DNA of 64,000 nt from Humibacter sp049446075 (GCF_049446075.1 NZ_JBMSEB010000002.1:434001-498000); one strand, 5' to 3'; positions 18,563-28,555 are shown, counted from the first letter of the stretch. Notes: generated from the letters alone by a model not told the origin. Made by a program: numbers and translations.

Positions 18563-19317
18563 TGACCGAGTCGCTTGCGGTCACCCGGGTTACCCATTCC
18601 TGTCATCTCATCGAGATCGGCGACCTCACCGTTTTGACGGATCCGTGGTTTTCGTCGAAGCCCTTCTACCACTCGGGTGAGCCGATCGCGTTCCAGCCGG
18701 AAGGGCTCCCGCACCTGGATGCCGTGGTGATCAGCCACGAGCACTACGACCACTGTGACCTCAAAGCCTTCAGTCGGTACCCCGACAAGGATGTGCCCAT
18801 GATCGTGGCGGGCCCTGTCGTCGAGATGGCGAAGAAGGCCGGTTTCACCAATGTCACACCGCTCGCGAAGTGGGAGACCGCCAGGGTCGCCGACTTGACC
18901 TTCAATGCCGCTCCCGGCGAACACGGCGTCTATGAGGTCACCTACGTCATCAGCGGAGGTGGCCGCAGTGTCTACTTCGCCGGTGACACGCTGCTCATGC
19001 CGGAGCTGCGCACCCTTACCGACCGGTTTGGTCCGCTCGATGTGACGCTGCTGCCCGTGAACGGCCTCCACATTCGGGTGAACCACAACAAACAGGTCGT
19101 TATGAACGCTGAGCAGGCCGCCGAGCTGACATCAGTGCTGCGCCCGAAGCTCGCGATCCCGCAGCACTACGCGTTCACCGGCGGTGCGATCGGCGACCGC
19201 CTCATCCTCAAGAGCGACAAGGACCCCAGCCTCTATGTCGACGCCGCCCGGCGCCTCGTCCCCGACGTGGCGGTCAAAGTCATCGAGCCGGGAGAGCGGC
19301 TGGCCGTCGCCCCGTGA
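18562..19317 (+). CDS. MBL-fold metallo-hydrolase (UlaG-like)
   Basis: 251 residues of the metallo-beta-lactamase fold. The metal motif HEHYDHCD lies near residue 60, followed by YFAGDTLLMPEL (metal Asp), GLHIRVNHNK and PQHYAFTG. The overall form resembles UlaG / YycJ-type L-ascorbate-6-P lactonase-like hydrolases. ATG 18562 overlaps the upstream stop; GTG 18559 is one codon earlier and also possible. It is co-expressed with the SnoaL-like protein. The substrate is unknown. Confidence 0.87.
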   Translation: MTESLAVTRVTHSCHLIEIGDLTVLTDPWFSSKPFYHSGEPIAFQPEGLPHLDAVVISHEHYDHCDLKAFSRYPDKDVPMIVAGPVVEMAKKAGFTNVTPLAKWETARVADLTFNAAPGEHGVYEVTYVISGGGRSVYFAGDTLLMPELRTLTDRFGPLDVTLLPVNGLHIRVNHNKQVVMNAEQAAELTSVLRPKLAIPQHYAFTGGAIGDRLILKSDKDPSLYVDAARRLVPDVAVKVIEPGERLAVAP

Positions 19318-19483
19318 GGCCACCGGCGCGGCGCGAACGATATGGAGCTGCAACGCACCACGGCCCGCGTCGCGTTCTCCGCGCATCCTGAGTCTCCCCG
19401 CACAATGCGCTGGGTGGGGGTTGCGGCCCCGGTGGCAGGTGCGGAATCGTGGCCGACTCATGACCGCAACCGGAAGGAGAGCC

Positions 19484-19768
19484 ATGCTCACCCTCACCGA
19501 GAACGCAAGCACCATCGTGAAGACACTGACGACGCAGGCCGTCGATTCACCGGAAGGCGGCCTGCGCATCAGCAGCCCTGAGCCGGATTCCACCAGCTTC
19601 TCCGTCGCAATCGCCCCGACGCCGGAGGCGGCCGACCAGGTGATCACCGACGGCGACGCACGAGTGTTCGTCGAGCAGAACGCCTCCACCGCACTCGACG
19701 ACAAGGTTCTGGATGCCCAGCTCGACGAGCAGGGAGCCGTGCACTTCCAGCTCGGCCTGCAGGCCTAG
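19484..19768 (+). CDS. HesB/IscA-like iron-sulfur-type protein
   Basis: 94 residues from ATG 19484 with GGAAGGAGA just upstream. The pattern MLTLTENASTIVKTLTTQ followed by GGLRIS, SFSVAIAPTPEAADQVI and VFVEQNASTALDDKVLDAQ matches the HesB/IscA beta-fold family. The three cysteines that bind Fe-S clusters in IscA are absent: the protein has no cysteine at all. It is therefore a degenerate family member, common in actinobacteria, of unknown function. A strong terminator follows. Confidence 0.8.
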   Translation: MLTLTENASTIVKTLTTQAVDSPEGGLRISSPEPDSTSFSVAIAPTPEAADQVITDGDARVFVEQNASTALDDKVLDAQLDEQGAVHFQLGLQA

Positions 19769-19802
19769 GAGCAGCACGCGCGCGTCGCGAGACAGCGACG
19801 AC

Positions 19803-19832
19803 GGGGCGGGTCACCGAAAGGTGGCCCGCCCC
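19803..19832 (+). terminator. Strong GC hairpin terminator
   Basis: A 13-bp stem GGGGCGGGTCACC (19803-19815) pairs almost completely with GGTGGCCCGCCCC (19820-19832) around a GAAA tetraloop. It lies 34 bp after the HesB-like gene and would stop its transcript. Confidence 0.8.
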
Positions 19833-19896
19833 GCTGCGTACCAGATGCATTGTCAAGCCGGTGCGTCACGTGATCGAGCACCTTAGCGTGCCTTGA

Positions 19897-20727
19897 ATGC
19901 AGGCCGACCACGACATACCTCCCCGCTTCTACGGGCAGCTGGTGGAGACCAAGGCACGCATCATCACGTGGAACGTGTGGGGCTTGTACGACATGTGGGA
20001 GCAGCGAGAGGCAGCGATCGCCTCTACGCTCGCCAGGGCGCATCCCGACGTTCTCGTGTTGACCGAGTCGTGGGCCAAAGGCGACGACAGCCAGTGCGCG
20101 CGACTGTCGGGACCACTGGAGATGCCGCACCACGCTTTCACGGGAATCCAAGCGCAAGAGGATGAGGCGGCGTTGTCCGGCGTTGGCGTGATGTCTCGAT
20201 GGCCGATCGTCGACCGGGACTCGTTCACCTTCGGGAAGGTTCGAGGACAGTACGTCGAGTTGTCCGGGCCTCGGGGCGCCATGCAGGTCTACGGCATCGT
20301 GATGGATGCCTGGTGGTTCGACGAGAGCCGCGCCCGTCAAGACGCAGTACGCGACCTGCTCACCTACGTGAACGAACGGCAGGACGAACGCGTTGCCCTA
20401 GTGCTCTGCGGCGACTTCAACGCCGATCCGGATAGCGACGAGATCCGCACCCTGCGCGGCCTCACCATCTCGCCGCGCCCCGGGCTGTCGTTCTACGACG
20501 CCTGGGCGGTCGCAGGGCCGGGCGGCGGCGGATATACCTGGGCCAACGCAAACCCCTGGGCCCGTCGATTGCTGTGGCCCGATCGCCGAATCGACTACAT
20601 CTTCAGTGCGACCCCGCGCCGGGGCGGTGTTGGGCATCCATTGGGCGCGACCGTGCTCGGGCAGTGGCCGGTTCGGGGAACGGTTCCCTCCGACCATTAC
20701 GCGGTGCAGGCAGACATCCGATATTGA
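19897..20727 (+). CDS. Endonuclease/exonuclease/phosphatase (EEP) family hydrolase
   Basis: 276 residues. EEP hallmarks are ITWNVWGLYDMW near residue 23, DVLVLTE near 50, GDFNADPDSDE near 165, RIDYIF near 230 and SDHYAVQADI at the C-terminus, giving the usual Asn, Glu, Asp-Asn and Asp-His catalytic set. No signal peptide, so it is cytosolic; the substrate could be a nucleic acid, phosphoinositide-like or sugar phosphate ester. ATG 19897 is the only sensible start although no clear ribosome binding site precedes it. It stands alone. Confidence 0.87.
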   Translation: MQADHDIPPRFYGQLVETKARIITWNVWGLYDMWEQREAAIASTLARAHPDVLVLTESWAKGDDSQCARLSGPLEMPHHAFTGIQAQEDEAALSGVGVMSRWPIVDRDSFTFGKVRGQYVELSGPRGAMQVYGIVMDAWWFDESRARQDAVRDLLTYVNERQDERVALVLCGDFNADPDSDEIRTLRGLTISPRPGLSFYDAWAVAGPGGGGYTWANANPWARRLLWPDRRIDYIFSATPRRGGVGHPLGATVLGQWPVRGTVPSDHYAVQADIRY

Positions 20728-20780
20728 CGTCGACGATGAACACGCCGACCGCTGGCTCTGCGCGGGACCGACCGCCTCGG

Positions 20781-22181
20781 TCACTCCCCCGCAGCCAGGG
20801 CGAGACGCCGGGTCGCGGCGATCGGGATGGGGAGCCACGTCGGCCTGTTGCGGGCCTCGTAGACGGCCTCGTACAGCGCCTTGTCCAGCTCGAAGGCGTC
20901 GAGCAGCAGGCGGTGCCTGGTGAGGTCGTTCTGCGCCCGTTCGCTGTACCCGTCGAGGAACGCCTCACGGCACGCACGTGCCCACTCGGCCACCCCGGGA
21001 ACGGCCTCGCGAGCACCGGCGACATAGTCGAAGCTGCGCAGCATGCCTGCCACGTCACGCAGCGGCACGTCGACGAGCGACCGGCTGGCGAGCGACCGCA
21101 TCGGCTCGCCCTCGAAGTCGATGATGGCCCACCTGTGACCAGGCACCGCGAGGATCTGCCCAAGATGCAGGTCGCCGTGAATGCGCTGCAGCCTCGGCCA
21201 CGAGGCCTCCCGCGCGCGGGCGTACAGCCGTTCGATCGGCTGACGGAGCGGCGCGAGCTCGGGAACCTCGCGGATGGCTGCATCCAGCCGGTCCTGCCAC
21301 ACCCGGCCGATCTGCACCACGTCTTCGTCGGTCGCTTCTCTGACCGGCAATGCCGAAGCGAGCACGGAATGCACATCGGCGGTCGCTCGACCGATCTCGC
21401 GGGCACTGTCGGTGAAGTCCACCTGCTCCGCCGCTGCGGCGAGAGCCGTCTCCCAAGCATCCGAGGCTCCCGTGAGGAACTCTTGCGCGAACGCCAGATG
21501 GCCTTGCGCTCGGCCACCGTCTCGGCCCGAGTCGGGCCAGTCCCCGACGACGCTTCCGATCACGGCGGGCACCGACGCCGATCCGGCTGCGAACAGCGCG
21601 GATTGCAGAACCACATCCGGGTTCTCTCCGTGGTGCAGCGACCGGAAGATCTTGCAGATCACGTGCTGCTCGCCCGCGTCTCCATCGACCGTGTAGACGA
21701 TGGACGTATTGGACTGCTCCCCTTTGAGCACGCGGGAACTGAGGACTCGCAAACCCGCACCCGCTGATATCGCGGAAGAAGGATGCTGCTGCTCGAGCGG
21801 AACGCCGCTCGCCCGCGCGTGATCATCACCCACCCGGCCGCCGTCGACGATCAGTCTGAGCAGCGCATGTGCGAACGCGGGGTCGTGCGGTGCGTCATAC
21901 GCGTATCGCCTTCTCCCGGCCGAATCGACGACCTCGCCGATGTACGCGCTGCCGCCCGCCTCGAACGGCTCGTCACGATAGGTGACCGGCACCTGGTAAA
22001 GAGCCGCCCGTTGTTCGCTCTCATCAAGAACGAAGTGGGTGACCGCCTGCGCGCCGTTGGATTCCGGCCACTCCAGCGAGACGAGCATCCTCAGCCGCGG
22101 CTGCGCCCCCTTGCCTGCGAACCATCGCTGCTGCCCGATCCACGTGGAGAGCGTTTCCCCGAGGGCTGGCACCAGCGACAT
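20781..22181 (-). CDS. mak: Maltokinase
   Basis: 466 residues of the actinobacterial maltokinase family, which phosphorylates maltose to maltose 1-phosphate for GlgE. It starts LVPALGETLSTWIGQQRWFAGKG (N-cap domain) and carries the kinase-like motifs RIHGDLHLGQIL near residue 315 and WAIIDFEGEPMRSL near 335, with the catalytic Asp in HGDLH and the metal Asp in IDFE. ATG 22181 is chosen because the family starts there; the frame extends upstream without support. Divergent from glgX with 109 bp between, in a trehalose-glycogen locus. GlgE itself is not in the window. Confidence 0.9.
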   Translation of the reverse strand: MSLVPALGETLSTWIGQQRWFAGKGAQPRLRMLVSLEWPESNGAQAVTHFVLDESEQRAALYQVPVTYRDEPFEAGGSAYIGEVVDSAGRRRYAYDAPHDPAFAHALLRLIVDGGRVGDDHARASGVPLEQQHPSSAISAGAGLRVLSSRVLKGEQSNTSIVYTVDGDAGEQHVICKIFRSLHHGENPDVVLQSALFAAGSASVPAVIGSVVGDWPDSGRDGGRAQGHLAFAQEFLTGASDAWETALAAAAEQVDFTDSAREIGRATADVHSVLASALPVREATDEDVVQIGRVWQDRLDAAIREVPELAPLRQPIERLYARAREASWPRLQRIHGDLHLGQILAVPGHRWAIIDFEGEPMRSLASRSLVDVPLRDVAGMLRSFDYVAGAREAVPGVAEWARACREAFLDGYSERAQNDLTRHRLLLDAFELDKALYEAVYEARNRPTWLPIPIAATRRLALAAGE

Positions 22182-22290
22182 GCTCCGACAGTAGCTCTCG
22201 CGCGACGCCCGCGCCGAAGTGCGCCTAGGGGTTGCGCCCCGCCCAAGCAACCCGTAGACCACTCGCAACCCTGCGTGGAGAATCGGGCGT

Positions 22291-24333
22291 GTGACGTCAT
22301 CGCGCTCCCATCCCTACCCGCTCGGTGTGTCGCTGTTGGAAGGATGCGCGAATGTCGCCGTGTACTCGGAAACGGCGGACGCCGTCGAGGTGTGCATCTT
22401 CCACGGCGACCAGGAGAGCCGCTTTCCGCTGACCGAGCGCACCGGGCACGTGTTCCACGGCCAGGTGCCCGGCATGGGCGTCGGCACCAGGTACGGCCTG
22501 CGGGTGCACGGCGAATGGGATCCCGCTCGAGGCTTGCGGCACAACCCGAAAAAGCTCCTGCTCGACCCGTATGCACGGGCGATCGAGGGTGGATACGAGT
22601 GGGGCCCCAGCGTCTTCGGACACAAGCTCGACGATCCGCTCGTGATGGACGAGTCCGACGATGCCTCTTCCGTGCCGCGTTGCGTCGTGACGAGCGCGGA
22701 ATTCGACTGGGCGCACGACGCACCACCGGGCACTCCCCTGTCGGAGACGGTCATTTACGAGACGCACGTGAAGGGGTTCACGAAGCTGCACCCCGACGTG
22801 CCTGAGCACCTGCGCGGCACCTATGCCGGGCTGGCGCATCCGGCGGCCATCGACCACTTCACTCGGTTGGGCGTCACCGCGGTCGAGCTCCTGCCCGTTC
22901 ACCAGTACGTGCTCGACAACCACCTGCTGGAGAAGGGGCTGAGCAACTACTGGGGCTACAACTCCATCGGGTTCTTCGCGCCGCACTCCGGCTATTCGGC
23001 CGCGGGCGACGACGGCGGCCAGGTCGACGAGTTCAAGCGCATGGTGCAGGCCCTGCACCGCGCAGGCATCGAGGTCATTCTCGACGTGGTCTACAACCAC
23101 ACCGCCGAAGGCAATCACCTGGGACCGACTCTGTCGTTCAAGGGAATCGACAACGGTGCGTACTACCGCCTGGTGGATGACGATCCGGCGTCGTACTTCG
23201 ACACCACGGGAACCGGCAACAGCCTCAACGTCGGGCATCCCGCCGCGCTTCGCCTCATCATGGATTCGCTTCGGTACTGGGTGACAGAGATGCACGTCGA
23301 CGGGTTCCGGTTCGACCTCGCCACCACGCTGACCAGGCAGGACGGCTCGGCCGAACTGCACAGCGCTTTCCTCACGCTCACCGAGCAGGATCCCGTGCTG
23401 GCTTCCGTCAAGATGATCGCCGAGCCGTGGGATACCGCCGGCTACCAACTCGGCGGCTTCCCCGCCACGTGGTCCGAATGGAACGGAAAGTTCCGTGACG
23501 ACGTGCGCGACTTCTGGAACGGCGCCGACAACGTGCTCGGCACCGTGTCGCAGCGCGTGCTCGGCAGCCCAGACGTCTACGAGGCCTCCCGCCGCTCGCC
23601 CCTCTCGAGCGTGAACTTCGTCACGGCGCACGATGGCTTCACGCTCGTCGACCTCACCTCGTACGAGCACAAGCACAACGAGGCCAACGGCGAAGACGGA
23701 AACGACGGCGAAGACGACAACCGCTCGACGAACTGCGGTGTCGAAGGACCGACGAACGACCCTGAGGTGAACGCCCGGAGACGCACGCAGCAGCGGAACC
23801 TGATGGCCACGCTGCTGCTCTCCGCCGGTGTTCCGATGATCCTGGGCGGAGACGAGCTGGGCAGAACGCAGCGCGGCAACAACAACGCGTACTGCCAGGA
23901 CAACGAGATCTCGTGGTTCGACTGGGAACACGCGGACGACGACATGTTCCGGTTCACCTCCGAGCTCGTGAAGCTGCGACGCAACAACGCCGCGCTGCGA
24001 CCGGCCTGGTACCGGCAGGCGCCCGAAATGGGCGCGAGCGATACCGTGCTCGTGGTGCGCTCCGACGGGCAGCCCTTCGAAACGGAGGACTGGGAGAACC
24101 CGGATGTGCGATCGGTCACCTTCGTGCTTCACCACGAGGGCGGAGACTCGTTCGCTCTTCTCCTGAATTCGGCCGAGAACGGCGTGGAGTTCAAGCTGCC
24201 CCCTGCGCCTGGCACACCGTGGCGACTAGTGGTCTCCAGCGATGAAGAGCAGTCAGCCGACCGCGACCACACGACGCTGATTCTCGGTGGCCGCACGTTC
24301 ACGCTTCTGCGTTCCGTCAGGAGCGGCTCGTGA
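22291..24333 (+). CDS. glgX: Glycogen debranching enzyme GlgX
   Basis: 680 residues. An N-terminal CBM48 domain (about 10-110) precedes a GH13 barrel. Motifs are VIYETHVKGFT, VVYNHTAEG, DGFRFDLAT with nucleophile Asp near 341, IAEPWDTAGY with acid/base Glu near 377, and VTAHDGFTL with the stabilising Asp. The enzyme hydrolyses alpha-1,6 branches of glycogen limit dextrins and supplies linear maltodextrins to TreY. GTG 22291 has GGAG 10 bp upstream. Its stop overlaps the treY start by GTGA, making a coupled operon. Confidence 0.95.
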   Translation: MTSSRSHPYPLGVSLLEGCANVAVYSETADAVEVCIFHGDQESRFPLTERTGHVFHGQVPGMGVGTRYGLRVHGEWDPARGLRHNPKKLLLDPYARAIEGGYEWGPSVFGHKLDDPLVMDESDDASSVPRCVVTSAEFDWAHDAPPGTPLSETVIYETHVKGFTKLHPDVPEHLRGTYAGLAHPAAIDHFTRLGVTAVELLPVHQYVLDNHLLEKGLSNYWGYNSIGFFAPHSGYSAAGDDGGQVDEFKRMVQALHRAGIEVILDVVYNHTAEGNHLGPTLSFKGIDNGAYYRLVDDDPASYFDTTGTGNSLNVGHPAALRLIMDSLRYWVTEMHVDGFRFDLATTLTRQDGSAELHSAFLTLTEQDPVLASVKMIAEPWDTAGYQLGGFPATWSEWNGKFRDDVRDFWNGADNVLGTVSQRVLGSPDVYEASRRSPLSSVNFVTAHDGFTLVDLTSYEHKHNEANGEDGNDGEDDNRSTNCGVEGPTNDPEVNARRRTQQRNLMATLLLSAGVPMILGGDELGRTQRGNNNAYCQDNEISWFDWEHADDDMFRFTSELVKLRRNNAALRPAWYRQAPEMGASDTVLVVRSDGQPFETEDWENPDVRSVTFVLHHEGGDSFALLLNSAENGVEFKLPPAPGTPWRLVVSSDEEQSADRDHTTLILGGRTFTLLRSVRSGS

Positions 24334-26726
24334 CGAGCATGCCGACGTCCACGTATCGCCTTCAGATCACGTCGGAATTCACGCTCGGCGACGCCGCTTC
24401 GCTGTGCAGCTACCTGGGGCGCCTCGGGGTGGGCTGGGTCTACCTCTCCCCTCTGCTCCGCGCAGAGCCCGGCTCAATGCACGGCTACGACGTGATCGAT
24501 CACTCCCTGATCGACCCCGAGCGCGGAGGAGCCGAGGCATTCTCCCGAGTCGCGGATGCCGCGCGCGCCGAAGGCATGGGCATCCTCATTGACATCGTGC
24601 CCAACCACATGGGGGTGGCGACGCCCGAGCTGAATGCGTGGTGGTGGGATCTGCTTCAGCACGGCAAGGAGTCCCGATTCGCCGGGGCCTTCGATGTCGA
24701 CTGGGATGCCGCGGACGGCCGCATCCGGATTCCCGTGCTCGGCGACGGCGATGACGAACTGGACCGCCTGCGCATCGAGCACGGCGTGCTCGCGTACTAC
24801 GACAACCGGTACCCGATCGCTGAAGGCACGGCTCGCGACGGAGACAGCCCTCGGGCCGTGCACGATCGCCAGCACTACGAGCTGGTCAACTGGCGTCGCG
24901 CGGATGCCGAGCTGAACTACCGCCGTTTCTTCGCGGTCAACACGCTGGCGGCGATCCGCGTCGAGGAGGCGAGCGTGTTCGATGAGTCGCACGCGGAGAT
25001 CGGTCGCTGGTTCAGGGACGGGCTCGCCGACGGACTCCGGGTGGATCACCCGGACGGCCTCGCGGACCCGCGCGGCTACCTTGATCGACTGGCCGCGTTG
25101 ACGGGCGGCGCGCCCGTGTGGGTGGAGAAGATCCTCGAGGGCGACGAGGTGCTGCCCGGCAACTGGATGACGTGCGGAACCACCGGGTACGACGCTCTCG
25201 GCGACTTCGACCGCATCCTCGTCGACCCTCGCGGCCGAGCGGGCCTTGAACGGGCGGAATGGCAACTCCACGCGACGCAGGAGCCTGACGACGGCTCCGT
25301 GAGTGAACGGTGGCAGCAACTGATCCTCGGCACGAAGCGCTCGGTGGCCGAGGGCATCCTTCGCTCCGAAGTGAACCGCCTGGTGCGAGAGCTGCGCCGC
25401 AATCCCGGCCTCGAGGGAACGCATTCGGATGCCGACCTCGCGCAGGCGCTCATCGAACTGCTCGCCGCCATGCCGGTCTATCGCACCTATCTGCCCATCG
25501 GCGAAGCGCACCTCAGGCAGGCGGCCGCGGCCGCACGTGCAGAGAGGCCCGACCTGAGCGAGGCGATCGACGCCGTCGTGGCAGTGCTCGCCGACCCTGG
25601 TCATCCGGCCGCCGTGCGTTTTCAGCAGACCTCGGGCATGGTCATGGCCAAGGGCGTCGAAGACACCGCCTTCTACAGGTTCGCGACGTTGACGTCGCTC
25701 AACGAGGTGGGCGGCGACCCGAGCGAGTTCGCCATCGACACGGTCACGTTCCACGAGCGGCAGGCGCGCAGGCAGGCCGCGTTCCCCCTGTCCATGACGA
25801 CCTTGTCGACCCACGACACCAAGCGTGGCGAAGACGTGCGGGCACGCATCACGTCGCTGTCCGAACGCCCAGAACTGTGGGCCGAGACACTGACCCGGCT
25901 GCACGAGGCCGCCGGTTTCGACGATCCCGTGCTCGAGAATCTCATCTGGCAGGCAGTCGTCGGCGCATGGCCGGCGTCGAGGCAGAGGCTGCACGCCTAC
26001 GCCGAGAAGGCGGCCCGCGAAGCAGGCACGTCGACGAACTGGACCGGTCCGGATGCCGAGTTCGAGGCGCGCATGCACGCCGCGATCGACGCGGTCTTCG
26101 ACGACCCGCGCGTGGCATCCGTGATCGAGCAGACCGTCGCCGCGATCGCCTCCGCCGGCCTCGTCAACGGGCTCAGCGCGAAGCTGCTGCAGCTCGCTGC
26201 TCCGGGCATTCCGGATGTCTACCAGGGCAGCGAGTTCTGGGAGCGCTCGCTGGTCGATCCGGACAACCGTCGGCCGATCGACTTCGCGGCCCGAGCGGCA
26301 CTGCTGGAGCGCATCGACGACGGATGGCTGCCCCCGCTCGACGACAGCGGCGCGGCCAAGCTGCTCGTGACGACACGTGCCCTGCGTCTGAGGCGGGAGC
26401 ATCCCGAGCGGTTCATCTACTACCGGCCGACCGAGGCGGTGGGTGCAGCGCGCGACCACGTCGTGGCCTTCGACCGTGGCGGCGTCATCGCGGTCGCCAC
26501 CCGCCTTCCGCACACCCTGACCGAGTCGGGCGGATGGCGCGACACCGTGATCGAGCCGCCTGGCAGCGCGCTCGTCGACGTGCTCACCGGGCAGGAGTAC
26601 TCGGGCGGAGGCATCCGGCTCGCCGAGCTGCTCGGCCGCTATCCGGTCGCGCTGCTGACCACGGCGGAGCGGGCGGACGGAGCACCGCAATCGGACACGC
26701 AAGCGGAAGGAGGGGACGCCTCATGA
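24330..26726 (+). CDS. treY: Maltooligosyl trehalose synthase TreY
   Basis: 798 residues, slightly shorter than many TreY proteins (about 770-830). It begins STYRLQITSEFTLGDA and holds the GH13 signatures DIVPNHMGVA, DGLRVDHPDGLADP (nucleophile Asp near 237), VEKILEGDE (Glu near 267) and LSTHDTKRGEDVRAR. The enzyme converts the reducing end of maltodextrins into a terminal trehalose unit by intramolecular transglycosylation. GTG 24330 overlaps glgX; ATG 24339 is an alternative. The stop overlaps treZ. Confidence 0.96.
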   Translation: MTSMPTSTYRLQITSEFTLGDAASLCSYLGRLGVGWVYLSPLLRAEPGSMHGYDVIDHSLIDPERGGAEAFSRVADAARAEGMGILIDIVPNHMGVATPELNAWWWDLLQHGKESRFAGAFDVDWDAADGRIRIPVLGDGDDELDRLRIEHGVLAYYDNRYPIAEGTARDGDSPRAVHDRQHYELVNWRRADAELNYRRFFAVNTLAAIRVEEASVFDESHAEIGRWFRDGLADGLRVDHPDGLADPRGYLDRLAALTGGAPVWVEKILEGDEVLPGNWMTCGTTGYDALGDFDRILVDPRGRAGLERAEWQLHATQEPDDGSVSERWQQLILGTKRSVAEGILRSEVNRLVRELRRNPGLEGTHSDADLAQALIELLAAMPVYRTYLPIGEAHLRQAAAAARAERPDLSEAIDAVVAVLADPGHPAAVRFQQTSGMVMAKGVEDTAFYRFATLTSLNEVGGDPSEFAIDTVTFHERQARRQAAFPLSMTTLSTHDTKRGEDVRARITSLSERPELWAETLTRLHEAAGFDDPVLENLIWQAVVGAWPASRQRLHAYAEKAAREAGTSTNWTGPDAEFEARMHAAIDAVFDDPRVASVIEQTVAAIASAGLVNGLSAKLLQLAAPGIPDVYQGSEFWERSLVDPDNRRPIDFAARAALLERIDDGWLPPLDDSGAAKLLVTTRALRLRREHPERFIYYRPTEAVGAARDHVVAFDRGGVIAVATRLPHTLTESGGWRDTVIEPPGSALVDVLTGQEYSGGGIRLAELLGRYPVALLTTAERADGAPQSDTQAEGGDAS

Positions 26727-28555
26727 CCTTCGAGGTGTGGGCACCCAGGGCCTCCAGCGTCGACCTCGTGATCGGCGAGGCGCGGCATCCGCTCGTCCGT
26801 GACAGCCGCAGAGACGGGTGGTGGCGGCCATCGAGCAGCGAAGGTCTGGACAGCCGGCAACCGTATCCGATCGATTACGGCTACGCGATCGATGGCGACG
26901 GACCGTTCCCCGACCCGCGGTCGCGCCGCCAACCTGAGGGCGTGCACGGGTTGTCGCAGACCTTCGACCCATCGGCGTTCGAATGGTCGGACGGGGCGTG
27001 GACGGGACGACCGCTCGCGGGCTCGATCGTCTACGAGCTGCACATCGGCACGTTCACCCCGGAGGGCACCTTGGATGCCGCGGCCGCGCGCCTCGACCAC
27101 TTGCGTGCGCTCGGCGTCGACTTCGTCGAGGTGCTGCCCGTGAACGACTTCAACGGCCCGCACAACTGGGGCTACGACGGCGTGCTCTGGTACGCGGTGC
27201 ACGAGCCGTACGGCGGACCGGAGGCGTATCAGCGCTTCGTGAACGCCTGTCATGCCGCCGGCATCGGAGTCATCCAGGACGTCGTCTACAACCACCTCGG
27301 CCCGAGCGGCAACTACCTGCCGAAGTTCGGCCCGTACCTGCGCGACGACAAGGCGAACACGTGGGGCAGTTCCGTGAACCTCGAAGGTCCTGGCTCAGAC
27401 GAGGTGCGCAGGTACATCATCGACAACGCGCTGATGTGGTTGAACGACTACCACGTCGACGGGCTGCGCCTGGATGCCGTGCACGCGCTGGCAGACACGC
27501 GCGCCACGCACATCCTCGAAGAACTGGCCGTCGAGGTGTCGAGGCTGTCCGCCCACCTTCGGCGCCCGCTCACCCTCATCGCCGAATCGGACCTGAACGA
27601 TCCGCGGCTGATCACCTCTCGCGAGGCGCACGGCTACGGGCTCGACGCCCAGTGGAGCGACGACTTCCATCACGCGCTGCACGTCGCGCTGACCGGTGAG
27701 GTCAGCGGCTACTACGCCGACTTCGCAGGGCTCGACGTGCTTGCGAAGGTGCTGACGCACGGCTTCTTCCACGACGGCACGATGTCGACGTTCCGCGGCA
27801 GGCACCACGGCAGGCCCATCGATACGCTCACGATGCCCACCAGTCGGCTCGTCGTCTTCAATCAGGATCACGACCAGGTCGGCAACCGGGCCGCGGGCGA
27901 CCGGCTCAGCAGCAGCCTTGACGACGGGCAACTCGCGATCGCGGCGGCGCTCACCCTGCTCGGCCCGTTCACGCCGATGCTCTTCATGGGCGAGGAGTGG
28001 GCAGCATCCACCCCGTGGCAGTTCTTCACGTCGCATCCCGAGCCGGAACTGGCCGAGGCCACGGCGAGCGGCCGGAAGGCAGAGTTCGCACAAATGGGCT
28101 GGGACGAATCGATCGTGCCCGATCCGCAGGACCCGGAGACGTTCCGCAGGTCCAAGCTCGACTGGGCTGAGGCGGAGGGCGGCAGGCATGCTCGCCTGCT
28201 CGCGTTCTATCGGCGACTCGCGGGCATCCGCCGGGCGAGACGGGGTCTGACCGATCCTCGTTTCGGCACGATACGGGTCGACGCGGACCAGGATGAAGGA
28301 TGGCTCGTGCTGCGCAGATCCGATACGGCGGTCGCGGTCAACTTCGCGAACGCCCGGGCGACCGTCCCACTGCGAGAGGATGCCGTCGTACTGGCCTCGT
28401 TCGGTGAGCACGAGTCGGCCGCATCCGGAATTCGTCTCGGCGGACATTCACTCGTTGTGGTCGACACGACGGCAAGCACTCCCAGCGAACAAGACGCCAG
28501 TGAGGTCATCGTGGAGCGCAACATCGGCAGCAACGAGAACGAGATGCAGGCATGA
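26723..28555 (+). CDS. treZ: Malto-oligosyltrehalose trehalohydrolase TreZ
   Basis: 610 residues. A short CBM48-like N-terminus begins FEVWAPRASSVDLVI, followed by the GH13 barrel: YELHIGTFTPEGT, DVVYNHLGPSGNYL, GLRLDAVHAL (nucleophile Asp near 252), LIAESDLNDPR (acid/base Glu near 290) and FNQDHDQVGNR. It releases free trehalose from maltooligosyl-trehalose made by TreY. ATG 26723 overlaps the treY stop (ATGA), with AAGGAGGGG upstream; the frame is open about 1.4 kb further but only this start fits. The stop overlaps the next gene. Confidence 0.96.
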   Translation: MTFEVWAPRASSVDLVIGEARHPLVRDSRRDGWWRPSSSEGLDSRQPYPIDYGYAIDGDGPFPDPRSRRQPEGVHGLSQTFDPSAFEWSDGAWTGRPLAGSIVYELHIGTFTPEGTLDAAAARLDHLRALGVDFVEVLPVNDFNGPHNWGYDGVLWYAVHEPYGGPEAYQRFVNACHAAGIGVIQDVVYNHLGPSGNYLPKFGPYLRDDKANTWGSSVNLEGPGSDEVRRYIIDNALMWLNDYHVDGLRLDAVHALADTRATHILEELAVEVSRLSAHLRRPLTLIAESDLNDPRLITSREAHGYGLDAQWSDDFHHALHVALTGEVSGYYADFAGLDVLAKVLTHGFFHDGTMSTFRGRHHGRPIDTLTMPTSRLVVFNQDHDQVGNRAAGDRLSSSLDDGQLAIAAALTLLGPFTPMLFMGEEWAASTPWQFFTSHPEPELAEATASGRKAEFAQMGWDESIVPDPQDPETFRRSKLDWAEAEGGRHARLLAFYRRLAGIRRARRGLTDPRFGTIRVDADQDEGWLVLRRSDTAVAVNFANARATVPLREDAVVLASFGEHESAASGIRLGGHSLVVVDTTASTPSEQDASEVIVERNIGSNENEMQA

